From: Gracilaria caudata
Taxonomy: Eukaryota; Rhodophyta; Florideophyceae; Gracilariales; Gracilariaceae
Length of the DNA: 11,797 nt
Assembly: GCA_030374735.1 (NCBI GenBank)
Contig: JASCIV010000816.1
Span: forward strand, 1 to 11,797
Direction of reading: 5' to 3'
Below are positions 1 through 7,254 of this stretch, piece by piece. Position 1 is the stretch's first letter, and each line of letters starts with the position of its first letter. Under the pieces are notes generated by a model. It did no database searches, had not been told where the DNA came from, and saw only the letters and a list, made by a program, of their open reading frames with translations. A program made the translations under genes and the position numbers.

Positions 1-2
1 CC

Positions 3-1316
3 CCTACCCTGCAGGCCCCCGCTCTCCGCCCTCAACTCATTCCCACCCCCTTCGTTTCCATTTTCCTTCTCCTGCCAGTTCCCTTCCCCACTTCTACCCT
101 CGTCATCCCCCCTACTCCGGCTCCAGACACCGCTGCCTTCTCCCCTACTGATACGCTCGTCACTTCCAACTCCGCTCAAACCTTAGCCATGGCAACCGTC
201 CTCAGCCCAGAGGAGCTGGCAAAGCACGTTACCATTTGGAACCGTCGAGAGCGCCGGAAAATTGCCGGCAACGCTGCTCCGTTGCGCCGTAACCTCTCCC
301 GCTACTTGCGAAAGCATCCCGAGTGCGAGGAGTACGTCGGCCAGGACAAAGACCCCTCTCAGCCCCTATCCGACGAGATTGACCCTATCACCGGCGAGCC
401 CATCTCCGTGCAGAATGAGCACGTCCCTATCTGGCACAGAGTCGAACGCCGTAAAGTTACGGGCAACGCTGCCCCTCTGCGAAAGAACCTCGTCACCTAC
501 TTGAAAAAGAATCCCAACTGCGAAGTCTACGACGGCCAGGACAAACACCAAAACTCCTCCTCCAACTGGCACTACTCAACTCACAACCCCACTTCTTCAG
601 TAGACGCACATGGCCTCTCACGCGCTCACCCGCGCACCAGTCCCATCTCTATCAACGCCCCTAATCGCCCAGCCCCTTGTGCGCAACCACTTCAGTATCA
701 AATGCATCTTCAAACCCATCAGCCTGTCAACACCGCCACAGCAACTCCTCTCAAAGAATGCGACTGGGATCCCCCTCCACTTGCAACCAACCCCACCGAC
801 AACCACACCAGCCCATGCCAACGCAGTCAGCCCATGCAAATACCTCAACCCACTCATGTCAACGACGTGCCGTACACTGAAATGGTCTCTTCGTGGTCCA
901 ACAATCCAGAATGGCTCACCCACACCACTAGCGTCCACAACCATTCCTCAGCTCAAATTTTTGGCTGCTGTAACTTCATGCCTCAGTCCTACAACTCTCA
1001 GATTTGCGGCTCGCCAATGGATACCTCACACGAAACTCATCCTAATGCAATACCTATACCAGACGTCAGTGCACGGGAACGTGACCTCATGATCCCCACT
1101 TCATTCGGGCCAGAGACAACCGCCATGGACTACGCTGCAGCCTATCTGTGTGTCACTCCAAAGAGTATAGATCTCGACCACGACGCCTTTCAATTTTCGC
1201 CAAGCAATTATCTGCTTGCTTCATCATTACCGAAAGCAAGCCCCCCCTTTGGAAGTCCGATCTTGCCTTCGTGTCAAACAATCAACCCATCAGTCTTAGG
1301 CGCCAGAATGGAGTAA
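3..1316 (+). CDS. Protein with two BRK-like repeats and a disordered tail; 5' end may lie outside the window
   Basis: From the first ATG (189) the protein has 375 residues. Residues 13-54 and 78-119 are two copies of a 42-residue module with 29 identical positions; both contain the core GNAAPLR, then NL, YL and a final GQDK. The pattern (aromatic start, Gly-x-x-Ala-Pro, Leu-x-x-Tyr/Trp-Leu, x-x-His/Asn-Pro-x-x-Glu) resembles the BRK domain of chromatin remodellers such as CHD7/8 and Brahma; that link is my inference. The remaining 255 residues are rich in Ser, Thr, Pro, Asn, His and Gln and look disordered, with no recognised domain, so a nuclear regulatory role is a guess. The same frame is open without a stop from base 3 to the ATG at 189, which has a good context (GCCATGG). 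The true start may therefore be upstream of the window, or bases 1-188 may be a C/T-rich leader. Existence as a gene is fairly secure; function is not. Confidence 0.7.
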   Translation, partial: PTLQAPALRPQLIPTPFVSIFLLLPVPFPTSTLVIPPTPAPDTAAFSPTDTLVTSNSAQTLAMATVLSPEELAKHVTIWNRRERRKIAGNAAPLRRNLSRYLRKHPECEEYVGQDKDPSQPLSDEIDPITGEPISVQNEHVPIWHRVERRKVTGNAAPLRKNLVTYLKKNPNCEVYDGQDKHQNSSSNWHYSTHNPTSSVDAHGLSRAHPRTSPISINAPNRPAPCAQPLQYQMHLQTHQPVNTATATPLKECDWDPPPLATNPTDNHTSPCQRSQPMQIPQPTHVNDVPYTEMVSSWSNNPEWLTHTTSVHNHSSAQIFGCCNFMPQSYNSQICGSPMDTSHETHPNAIPIPDVSARERDLMIPTSFGPETTAMDYAAAYLCVTPKSIDLDHDAFQFSPSNYLLASSLPKASPPFGSPILPSCQTINPSVLGARME

Positions 1317-2903
1317 TTGTGTGTATGCCTTAGCATGTTCAAGCCTTTGTTTTGCAATCAACTCACACAGAAGCAAGGGAAAGCAGAGCACCTTCACAAA
1401 GCTCTGTTCGTGCCTTGTTGGAATCCTACATAGTATGAGCATGTGGACATCAACTGCCGAGCATTGCTGCTGTGCATAACGCTTTTTTCTCCTGGCCTGC
1501 ACCGTGCTCGCCGTCTTTCCGTGTATACCACCCAATCTATCTTGCGCTCTCTCTCTCTTCCCTTTTCCCTTTCAGTCCATTGCAATCTCACACACTACTT
1601 GCTCTTGCACTTGCTCATTTTTGTTTTCTTTTACTTCATGCACCCCGGAATGCGTGAAACAGGGAGTGGTATCGACATTAAGTCCAAGGGGTGCCCTCCC
1701 GCACATGTTTCATAGTTTTTTTCGGAACTCGTCAGCGAAAACTAGCATGGTGACGTATGCTTGTACTTGTGCTTTAGGCATGAAACCAGATGTGCTGGAT
1801 AGCTGACATGCCGGTTGGTTGGGTTACGTTCCGAAGCCGTTTCGCCGATGCTGAAGACGTACATTCGGGATATATAGATCAATTCGTGCAATCGTTGTTG
1901 GAAGGGCGGGGAGTCAGAACTCGATCGCTTTGAGTGGCCCCGAAAGTGCTACTACTTGTGATCGGGATAATCCTCCCCGCTCAACTCAATTGAGGCTGCC
2001 CAGCCCAGCCTTCGGATACAACCAACCAGCTTGGAAGGAGTACACCGACTGAGTTCGTTCGCTTTAAGTTTTACTAATGGATATGGAGTTTTTTCCGCGC
2101 TTTTTTTCTGCGATGAGAGTAAGTGTCATGTACCAGAAGATTGTCAATCCAAAAGGGCATAATTCGATCAACCGCTGTCACGTGTAGTCCAGTCTTTCTA
2201 GTGGCCGCATTCACGATGCTTTCACGCTAAAAGATAATCCGCCGCCAATGTTGGTGTGTGTGGGTCGTCCTCTACGCGAACAGAGAGGGTCTGCGGAACT
2301 CAACTGATTTGGAACCAGCCTTGTATAGTACAAGAGTGCTACTCAAATGTCTCGCGAAACTCATGGGGATATAATGTGATAGGTTGATGTGTCATATGTT
2401 CATCTAGAGGATGTTATTGTTTGTTTTTTATGTTTCTGTTTTAATGAATTCTGAGCTGCTTTTCCGAGCTTGAGAGCTTTGTTTCTGTTTTTGTTCTTGT
2501 ATCTGTGCGAAGCGGTTTACCTTTGACAGTGCGTCATGATGAAGTCGGCTGTTGAACTCGTTTGGAACTGGTTCCGTACGCTTCGTGCGCTCCGTGATCA
2601 CGTATGAATGACCTAGCTAGCCATTTCAATTTGAGTTTTGTGTGTGTTTACTCAGCTCCTAGAGGAGGATACGTGTCATGGTCCGCACTGACGACCCCGC
2701 AGACTCAGCTGTTGTACAAAAGTTAGACATGATGTTGGACTGCTTCTATGTGTTAGTGGAAACACGAGAGTCACGGCATCCGTGTAAGTAGTGAAGATGA
2801 TGTGAGCGTTCGTGTAAATGGTTGACGCATACTACGTAAGGATGAGCACTGGCTTCTGTGACGAGGCAAAACGCGAACTTTTAGGTGCTGAAAACGTAGT
2901 GAA
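1317..2903. other. Convergent intergenic region of about 1.6 kb without a secure gene
   Basis: This lies between the 3' ends of two convergent genes and is long for such a gap. I find no recognisable protein, tRNA or spliceosomal RNA. It holds a pure pyrimidine tract at 1546-1573 followed by AG, which looks like a splice acceptor without a partner, and a possible three-armed fold at 1906-1980. On the plus strand there are coding-like stretches at 2077-2118 (ends in a consensus GTAAGT donor) and 2663-2791 (a short frame from ATG 2678 after a TAG acceptor-like site, with another GTAAGT at 2784). None matches a family I know. Confidence 0.5.
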
Positions 2904-3758
2904 TCACGTAGGCGAAACACCTACTCGATGTGCTTCTATCTCACTGACGCGTCTCAGTACCTCTGGAGCGTCAGACACGCCCCATTGGGCGGTATCTAGT
3001 TCTGTGATGACTGCTGAGATTTCTGAGGGTTTGATAACGTCACCATCAGCTGCACGCGCTACCAGCATACGATCTGAGTATTTGACCGCCTGAGTTGCAA
3101 CGACAACTGGCAAGCCATTCTCGCGAGCCATTTGTACCAGCACACCGGCTCCCCTGCGCGCCAACACGGTGCCGTTCAGACATACCTCCTTGGCACCTAT
3201 GACTAGAATATGAGCTGAGTCCAGGGCCTTTGAGGCTGCGCTCAAGGTTGCGTAGCGCACAAAGGCGGAGGTTTGAGAGGCTAGGCGCGAGGCGAGAGCG
3301 CGTCCAGGGTAGTCTGGTGCGGAATCAATGACTGTCAGGCGCTTTGTAGGGTAGTTGAGAGCTAGAAAACAAGCCTCGACGACAGTGCTGCCGGAAAAGA
3401 CGGCTATGTGTGACCACTGCCGGTCACGACACATGAGATCGAAGAAGGCGGACACCTTTGCTCGCGCGCCATTGATTCGTACGGCCAGGAAGGAGTCCAT
3501 AGCAGTGGTAGCAACCTGATATAAGGAGTCATCATTCTGCGCATGCGAGGTGACGGCAGCCTGCACAGCATCCCTCTGTGCACGCAGCGTAGGATTTCTT
3601 ACGGAGACTTCATACGGAAACACAGATGATATGTGGCGATTTATGGTCTCGCGGGGGTCATCTGTGATGTGGCGTAGCGCACGAAGGGTGGTGCGAAAGG
3701 GACGGTCAATAGATTGAGAATGGGTGGAAGTTGTGGGTAGATCTGCTAACGATGGCAT
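2904..3758 (-). CDS. eIF2B alpha/beta/delta family protein, delta-like
   Basis: 284 residues. The C-terminal two thirds fit the IF-2B (eIF2B alpha/beta/delta) fold: VIDSAPDYPGR at about 143-153 corresponds to the conserved VDSRP-x-x-x-GR strand, IGAKEVCLNGTVLARRGAG at 187-205 to the Gly-Ala...Asn-Gly...Gly core, then PVVVATQAVKYSDR at 217-230, and EISAVITEL followed by APEVLR near the end, matching the delta ending VDLVITE...VPVVLR. In the family this is a regulatory subunit of the decameric exchange factor that recycles eIF2-GDP in the cytosol. Compared with typical delta subunits (about 500 residues) it lacks the long N-terminal extension and has only a short link (about 231-243) where delta carries the acidic NELDDPDD segment. 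The ATG at 3758 is the first in frame; an in-frame TAG lies 27 bases upstream (3786-3788). A divergent delta, an alpha-like subunit or a related paralogue are alternatives. Confidence 0.8.
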   Translation of the reverse strand: MPSLADLPTTSTHSQSIDRPFRTTLRALRHITDDPRETINRHISSVFPYEVSVRNPTLRAQRDAVQAAVTSHAQNDDSLYQVATTAMDSFLAVRINGARAKVSAFFDLMCRDRQWSHIAVFSGSTVVEACFLALNYPTKRLTVIDSAPDYPGRALASRLASQTSAFVRYATLSAASKALDSAHILVIGAKEVCLNGTVLARRGAGVLVQMARENGLPVVVATQAVKYSDRMLVARAADGDVIKPSEISAVITELDTAQWGVSDAPEVLRRVSEIEAHRVGVSPT

Positions 3759-4040
3759 TTTGAGGACTTTCGAGATTGCCGACGTCTAGAAGGACGCGAC
3801 TTGGTGCGCCAGTAGAAGGGGATCGGAATGGGAATGGGGAGGCAACACAAAAAGCACAGATACTCGGCCAGCTTGGACGTGGAGAGCGGCGACACGCGGC
3901 AACTGTCGGACGATAACGGCTAGTGGGGAGGGGGGAGAGCGCGAGTGGCGGAGAGCGGACGGCGCGACGGTATCGAGCGGTGTGGCGGTGACGGAGCAAA
4001 TGGATGGAAGCGACAGACGCGGCCAGCTTGAAGGCTGGGT

Positions 4041-4057
4041 CCCACCGCGGCGGTGGG
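4041..4057. repeat. Perfect GC-rich palindrome beside a G run
   Basis: CCCACCGC, a single G, then GCGGTGGG: arms of 8 bp. It is followed directly by GGGTGA and nine consecutive Gs (to about 4071). It lies about 285 bases upstream of the eIF2B-like start codon and may be a promoter element or a structured leader; function is not shown. Confidence 0.6.
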
Positions 4058-4987
4058 GGTGAGGGGGGGGGACCACGGTCCGAAAGAAATGGACCGATGG
4101 GCACGATTGTGTGACGCGCGGCGTCACGGCGGTGAGCGCGCTTCACATCACGATGTTTGTACAGCACGCAATCGCATGCTGTGCGTGGCACTTGCCCTGC
4201 ATTACAGTGTATTGCGCGATACCTTCGCGATTGCTGTGTGCGGCTTTGACGCTCTGGCGGACGTGCTTCGCGCGTGCTTGCCGGCGAATGATGACGCCCT
4301 TCGTGCTCGGCGAAGCGGGCGAGCGATTGTGAGCGCCGATGAGTGGCGTGTGCTACCGGGCTACACATCTGTGGCTTCGAGATGATCCGTAGTGTCATGC
4401 AATGGTAATGCGCTAGTGGCAACGTTCGAGTTATGTTCGTTTGGCTGCCTATCGCCACGTACAAAGCCTCTTGCGTTTCCACGAGGGTGGTGACTTTCTC
4501 GCGTCAGCATGCCGCCGTTCCCTCGTACCTGACGGCTTGACACCAGGCGTCGATTAGCGAACGATCGCGTCTATGCTGTACGTCCATAATTTGGGGACGA
4601 TACTGTAGCTGCTGTTGACGAACAAGAACAAGACCACTTAACTAATTGGACAAATCCGCACGTCAGGCGTCGAAACAATTTGTCTAGTATGGAAATTCCA
4701 GGTTATTGTCATTGTGAGATGTACACCATGTTGTACACTACTTGAATTCAAAGCGCCCTCTTCTTCTTTCTCCGCCCCTTTCTCTTCGTCTCTTCCACTC
4801 TGGACGAGTCGGGGACGCAAGTGCTCCCTTGTAGAGTAGTTTCCCCGCTTGCGCATCACGCGGCCTCGCCCTGCAAGAAAGCAACGTGAAGAGGTTTTAT
4901 CCAAAACTGCAAAGTTTGATATTTTTCAAAAAATTAAGAAGTCCAAAACTTTCGACCAAACTTTCCTTTCTTTCTGTGGGGCTGTGG

Positions 4988-5066
4988 CGCGCGTGATCGC
5001 ACGAGATGATCCATTGCGATTCCATTTTGCTACCCTTGGTTGCTACGCATTTTGCGATCACGCGCG
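4988..5066. repeat. Inverted repeat, 14-bp perfect arms, upstream of fabI
   Basis: Arm CGCGCGTGATCGCA at 4988-5001 and its exact reverse complement TGCGATCACGCGCG at 5053-5066, separated by 51 bases. Two copies of CATTTTGC (5023-5030 and 5048-5055) lie in or next to the spacer. It ends 145 bases before the fabI ATG, so it could be a pair of regulator sites or a leader hairpin. Confidence 0.65.
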
Positions 5067-5211
5067 TGTCGTTGTGGGGATCCGTTGAGCGCTCACAAAA
5101 ACCAGCATTGTCAGTGTGGGCAAACCCGACCTCCCCGAGCAATCCCAACAGCGATTCTCCCCCCCCCGCACCGTCATAGTCACGCCCTTCCACGCCATCA
5201 ACAGCCCCGCT

Positions 5212-6162
5212 ATGAAGCTCGCCTTCGCCCCATCCATACCTGCCGCCCGCGCCCTCACCGCTCGAACCTCCTTTCTCTGCACCGCTCCCAACGCTCCCAC
5301 AACGTCCGCCGCCCGCAGACACGTCAAGCCGCACTTCCGCATGACCGCCGCTCAAGCCGCTCCTGCAACCTCGTCCCCGCTTATCGATCTGCGTGGCAAA
5401 AAGGCGCTTGTAACTGGAATCGCCAACAATCGATCAATAGCGTGGGGTATTGCACAACAACTGCATGCCGCTGGCGCTGAAATCGGAATTGCTTTCCTTC
5501 CGATCAATGAGAAGGTAGAGACCAAAGTTAGGAATTTGACTGAGCCGTTGGAGCCAACTTTGTTTGAACCCTGTGATGTATCCGATCCCGATCAGATTGC
5601 ATCACTTGCGAGCTCCATAGCTGATAAATGGGGCGGCGTTGATGTTTTCGTTCATTGCCTTGCCTTCGCCGATAGAGCTGATTTGGAAGGCAGTTTCTGC
5701 GCAACAAAGAAAACTGGCTTCGATACTGCTTTACGCATCTCTTCCTACAGTCTCATTGAGATGGTTGGTGCGTTACGTCCGCACTTTAATCAGAATGCTT
5801 CAATTATTACATTGACTTATGTTGGTTCTGAGAAGGTTGTACCGAACTACAATATCATGGGCGTTGCGAAGGCTGCGCTGGAATCATCGGTCAGATACAT
5901 TGCATCGGAGCTGGGTCCCGAAGGCATTCGGTGCAACGCCGTTTCTGCCGGACCCATTCGCACATTGGCCAGTTCCGCTATTGGTGGCATTCAAAATATG
6001 ATCAAACATGTGGAACAAACTGCTCCGTTACGACGCACGGTGACACAGGCTGAGGTGGGTAATGCTGCTGCGTTCCTTCTTTCACCAGCTTCTTCTGGAA
6101 TTACCGGACAAGTTATATATGTTGATGCAGGCTATCAAACCATGGGCGCGCCGAATTTGTAG
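5212..6162 (+). CDS. fabI: Plastid enoyl-[acyl-carrier-protein] reductase (NADH), FabI/ENR
   Basis: 316 residues. It catalyses the last reductive step of type II fatty acid elongation, trans-2-enoyl-ACP to acyl-ACP, in the plastid stroma. Residues from about 57 on match cyanobacterial and plastid FabI closely: the nucleotide-binding stretch VTGIANNRSIAWGIA at 67-81, HCLAFA at 148-153, Tyr203 and the catalytic Tyr213-x6-Lys220 pair, ISAGPIRTLA-type substrate loop (SAGPIRTLASSA at 245-256), and VDAGY near the end. Residues 1 to about 50 form a transit-peptide-like leader (MKLAFAP..., rich in Ala, Ser, Thr and Arg, few acids, Phe at position 5), as in red algal plastid proteins. I chose ATG 5212: the frame is open upstream to 5089 but offers only a GTG at 5116. 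No intron is needed. Confidence 0.95.
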   Translation: MKLAFAPSIPAARALTARTSFLCTAPNAPTTSAARRHVKPHFRMTAAQAAPATSSPLIDLRGKKALVTGIANNRSIAWGIAQQLHAAGAEIGIAFLPINEKVETKVRNLTEPLEPTLFEPCDVSDPDQIASLASSIADKWGGVDVFVHCLAFADRADLEGSFCATKKTGFDTALRISSYSLIEMVGALRPHFNQNASIITLTYVGSEKVVPNYNIMGVAKAALESSVRYIASELGPEGIRCNAVSAGPIRTLASSAIGGIQNMIKHVEQTAPLRRTVTQAEVGNAAAFLLSPASSGITGQVIYVDAGYQTMGAPNL

Positions 6163-6400
6163 GTGTGGTACTTTGATCAACATATGCTCTTCGTGTTAAA
6201 ATAGTTCGCAATTCTTTCCAGACTGGTCGCCACTTCAGTTCATTTTCTGCGCTCCCAACGGGCTCGGGATGTTGTTCTTCTTTGAGCAATGTGGTTCTCC
6301 GACTTGACAACGGATTCTTATTTTTCTTCCAACTCCTTGGTAAAGTCTCGAGGCTTCGACAAGCCAAGCTACCATCGCAGCGCAGTATTTGCATAGTATA

Positions 6401-6604
6401 TCATAGTAAGCTTTCCTGAGAAGCAAATCATGTACTTGTCGAGAGAGGCTACAGAATTAGTGCACTTACTCTTTCAGCCTCTGCGGTCATTTCACGTCTC
6501 ATGCTGAGGACCGGGAGTAGTAGGATGGATCCAATACAAGTCCCGCCTAGCAATGAGTAAAAGACTGGCATGGAAAGCCGATCTATAGCTGCTCGTATAC
6601 TCAT
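6401..6604 (-). CDS. Putative small single-pass membrane protein, two exons
   Basis: Exon 1 (6604-6470) encodes 45 residues from ATG 6604; a 54-nt intron (6469-6416, donor GTAAGT, acceptor TTCTCAG) joins it in phase 0 to exon 2 (6415-6401), adding ESLL and a TGA stop, 49 residues in all. A hydrophobic segment at about 12-34 (VFYSLLGGTCIGSILLLPVL) is flanked by Arg on both sides, and the tail MRREMTAEAERESLL is charged. This resembles small subunits of respiratory or other organelle membrane complexes, but I do not recognise the family. Without splicing it would end in VSALIL. The frame is open further upstream (to a TAA about 90 bases before) without an ATG, so an earlier exon is possible. 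It converges with fabI, 238 bases away. Confidence 0.4.
6416..6469 (-). other. Candidate 54-nt intron in the small membrane protein gene
   Basis: On the minus strand it starts GTAAGT after an AGA codon and ends TTTGCTTCTCAG. Removing it replaces a read-through tail by a short charged one. CTAAT near the donor would be too far upstream for an ordinary branch site, which weakens the call. Confidence 0.4.
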
Positions 6605-6726
6605 ATCTCGTCTGCAAGTTCTTGGGATAGCCGCGAAGAATAAAGGCCCACTGAACTTCGCGAGCGACCTCTGCTGCACCGGCAGTTACAAGTTGAGGGA
6701 GAGCCGTCTGTTTATTTTGGGTGTGG

Positions 6727-6825
6727 GTACCCTCAGGGTACAAGGACAAGAGTGAAGTTAATCTTCCCTTGTTGTACAAGGGTACGAGTCTCAGCAGCCC
6801 AAGGCCCAAAGATCAAAATTTGATC
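6727..6825. repeat. Cluster of three perfect palindromes
   Basis: GTACCC-TCA-GGGTAC (6727-6741), CCCTTGT-TGT-ACAAGGG (6766-6782) and GATCAAA-A-TTTGATC (6811-6825). The arms are 6, 7 and 7 bp, perfect, with loops of 3, 3 and 1 nt, and the centres are about 40 and 44 bases apart. They lie between the stop of the basic small-protein candidate and the start of the small membrane protein candidate, so they could mark 3' end formation of one or the promoter of the other. Confidence 0.6.
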
Positions 6826-6855
6826 GTCTAAAAACAACTAAAAAATTAAAAAAAG

Positions 6856-7005
6856 CTATTCTGATATTCCGAACATCATAGTCTCCGGATCATTCATTTG
6901 TGTTGAGATGATCTCCTTCTCTTGTAGGCAATAGTTTAAAGCAATTGCCAAGCGAAACGCACTTGTTCGTGCCTCTCTTCTTCGACGGACAACCATTAAG
7001 ACCAT
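6856..7005 (-). CDS. Putative small basic protein, downstream of a 5' leader intron
   Basis: Reading from ATG 7005 to TAG 6858-6856 gives 49 residues: an Arg-rich start (VVRRRREAR), a helix-like middle (SAFRLAIALNYCLQEKEI) and a polar end (STQMNDPETMMFGISE). The composition is that of a real protein, but I do not recognise it. The frame is preceded by a convincing 3' splice site (pyrimidine-rich ...TTCCTTGCTGCAG, exon from 7019) with a GTAAGC donor 90 bases upstream. The upstream exon is closed by a TGA in the matching phase, so the first in-frame ATG after splicing is the one chosen. An alternative is that this is the last exon of a longer protein spliced from elsewhere. It is divergent from mS34, whose ATG is about 250 bases away. 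Confidence 0.4.
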   Translation of the reverse strand: MVLMVVRRRREARTSAFRLAIALNYCLQEKEIISTQMNDPETMMFGISE

Positions 7006-7019
7006 TCTCCCGCGTTCTC

Positions 7020-7109
7020 CTGCAGCAAGGAAAAAGGAAGAGATTTAGATCGAATACAGCTAGAGCCTGCAGCATCTGTACTCCAGTACCCAGTTATTGA
7101 ATAGCTTAC
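7020..7109 (-). other. Candidate 90-nt leader intron of the small basic protein gene
   Basis: Donor GTAAGC at 7109 and acceptor at 7020 preceded by a strong pyrimidine tract (TCTCTTCCTTTTTCCTTGCTGCAG split at the G of 7020). A CTAAAT sequence about 25-30 bases before the acceptor could serve as branch site. It would lie in the 5' untranslated region. Confidence 0.4.
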
Positions 7110-7254
7110 CACTAAGACTTCAATGATCACGGATCAAGAGCAAAAGTGAAACGTTCGTCACGGCAGGACATTATTAACAGCTAGGACTCAGGAGCCTTGA
7201 ACTCAATCATAACATTTTTCGTGCTGATTCGTTCTTCGCTTCCTATTGTACATC

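Larger units (their letters stand above)
3759..5211. promoter_or_regulatory. Divergent intergenic region between the eIF2B-like gene and fabI
   Basis: About 1.45 kb with no gene I can support. The left half (3800-4350) is GC-rich and open in several frames on both strands, giving Arg/Pro/Ser-rich translations typical of spurious frames. It contains a perfect 17-nt palindrome at 4041-4057 followed by a nine-G run. The right half contains an imperfectly spaced pair of TGTACA palindromes near 4720-4740 and a perfect 14-bp inverted repeat at 4988-5001/5053-5066, 146-224 bases before the fabI ATG. A C-rich leader with a nine-C run precedes that ATG. Promoters of both genes should lie here, but I see no element I can name. 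Confidence 0.5.

Noticed and set aside
1443..1806. Overlapping frames of 60-100 codons around the CT-rich tract
   Set aside because: They are Leu/Ser/Phe/Cys-rich because of the pyrimidine tract, mutually exclusive, and without recognisable features.
2530..2560. ATGATGA at about 2536, like a C box of a C/D snoRNA
   Set aside because: No D box (CTGA) at suitable distance and no flanking terminal stem.
4053..4385. A 110-codon plus-strand frame in the same GC-rich region
   Set aside because: It opens at a GTG, overlaps the long minus-strand frame and has no recognisable features; openness is explained by base composition.
4420..4445. GTTCGAGT, resembling a tRNA T-loop
   Set aside because: The flanking bases do not pair as a T stem and no acceptor or anticodon arm can be drawn.
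3706..4482. A 258-codon minus-strand frame overlapping the start of the eIF2B-like gene
   Set aside because: The translation is dominated by Arg, Pro, Ser and His runs, lies in GC-rich sequence open in other frames too, overlaps a recognisable gene in another frame and matches no family.
4840..5088. A frame of about 80 codons before fabI with fairly protein-like composition (EEVLSKTAKFDIFQKIKKSK)
   Set aside because: It has no ATG, ends in a stop before fabI, and contains the inverted repeat; an acceptor-like TTGTAG precedes it, but no partner exon is visible.
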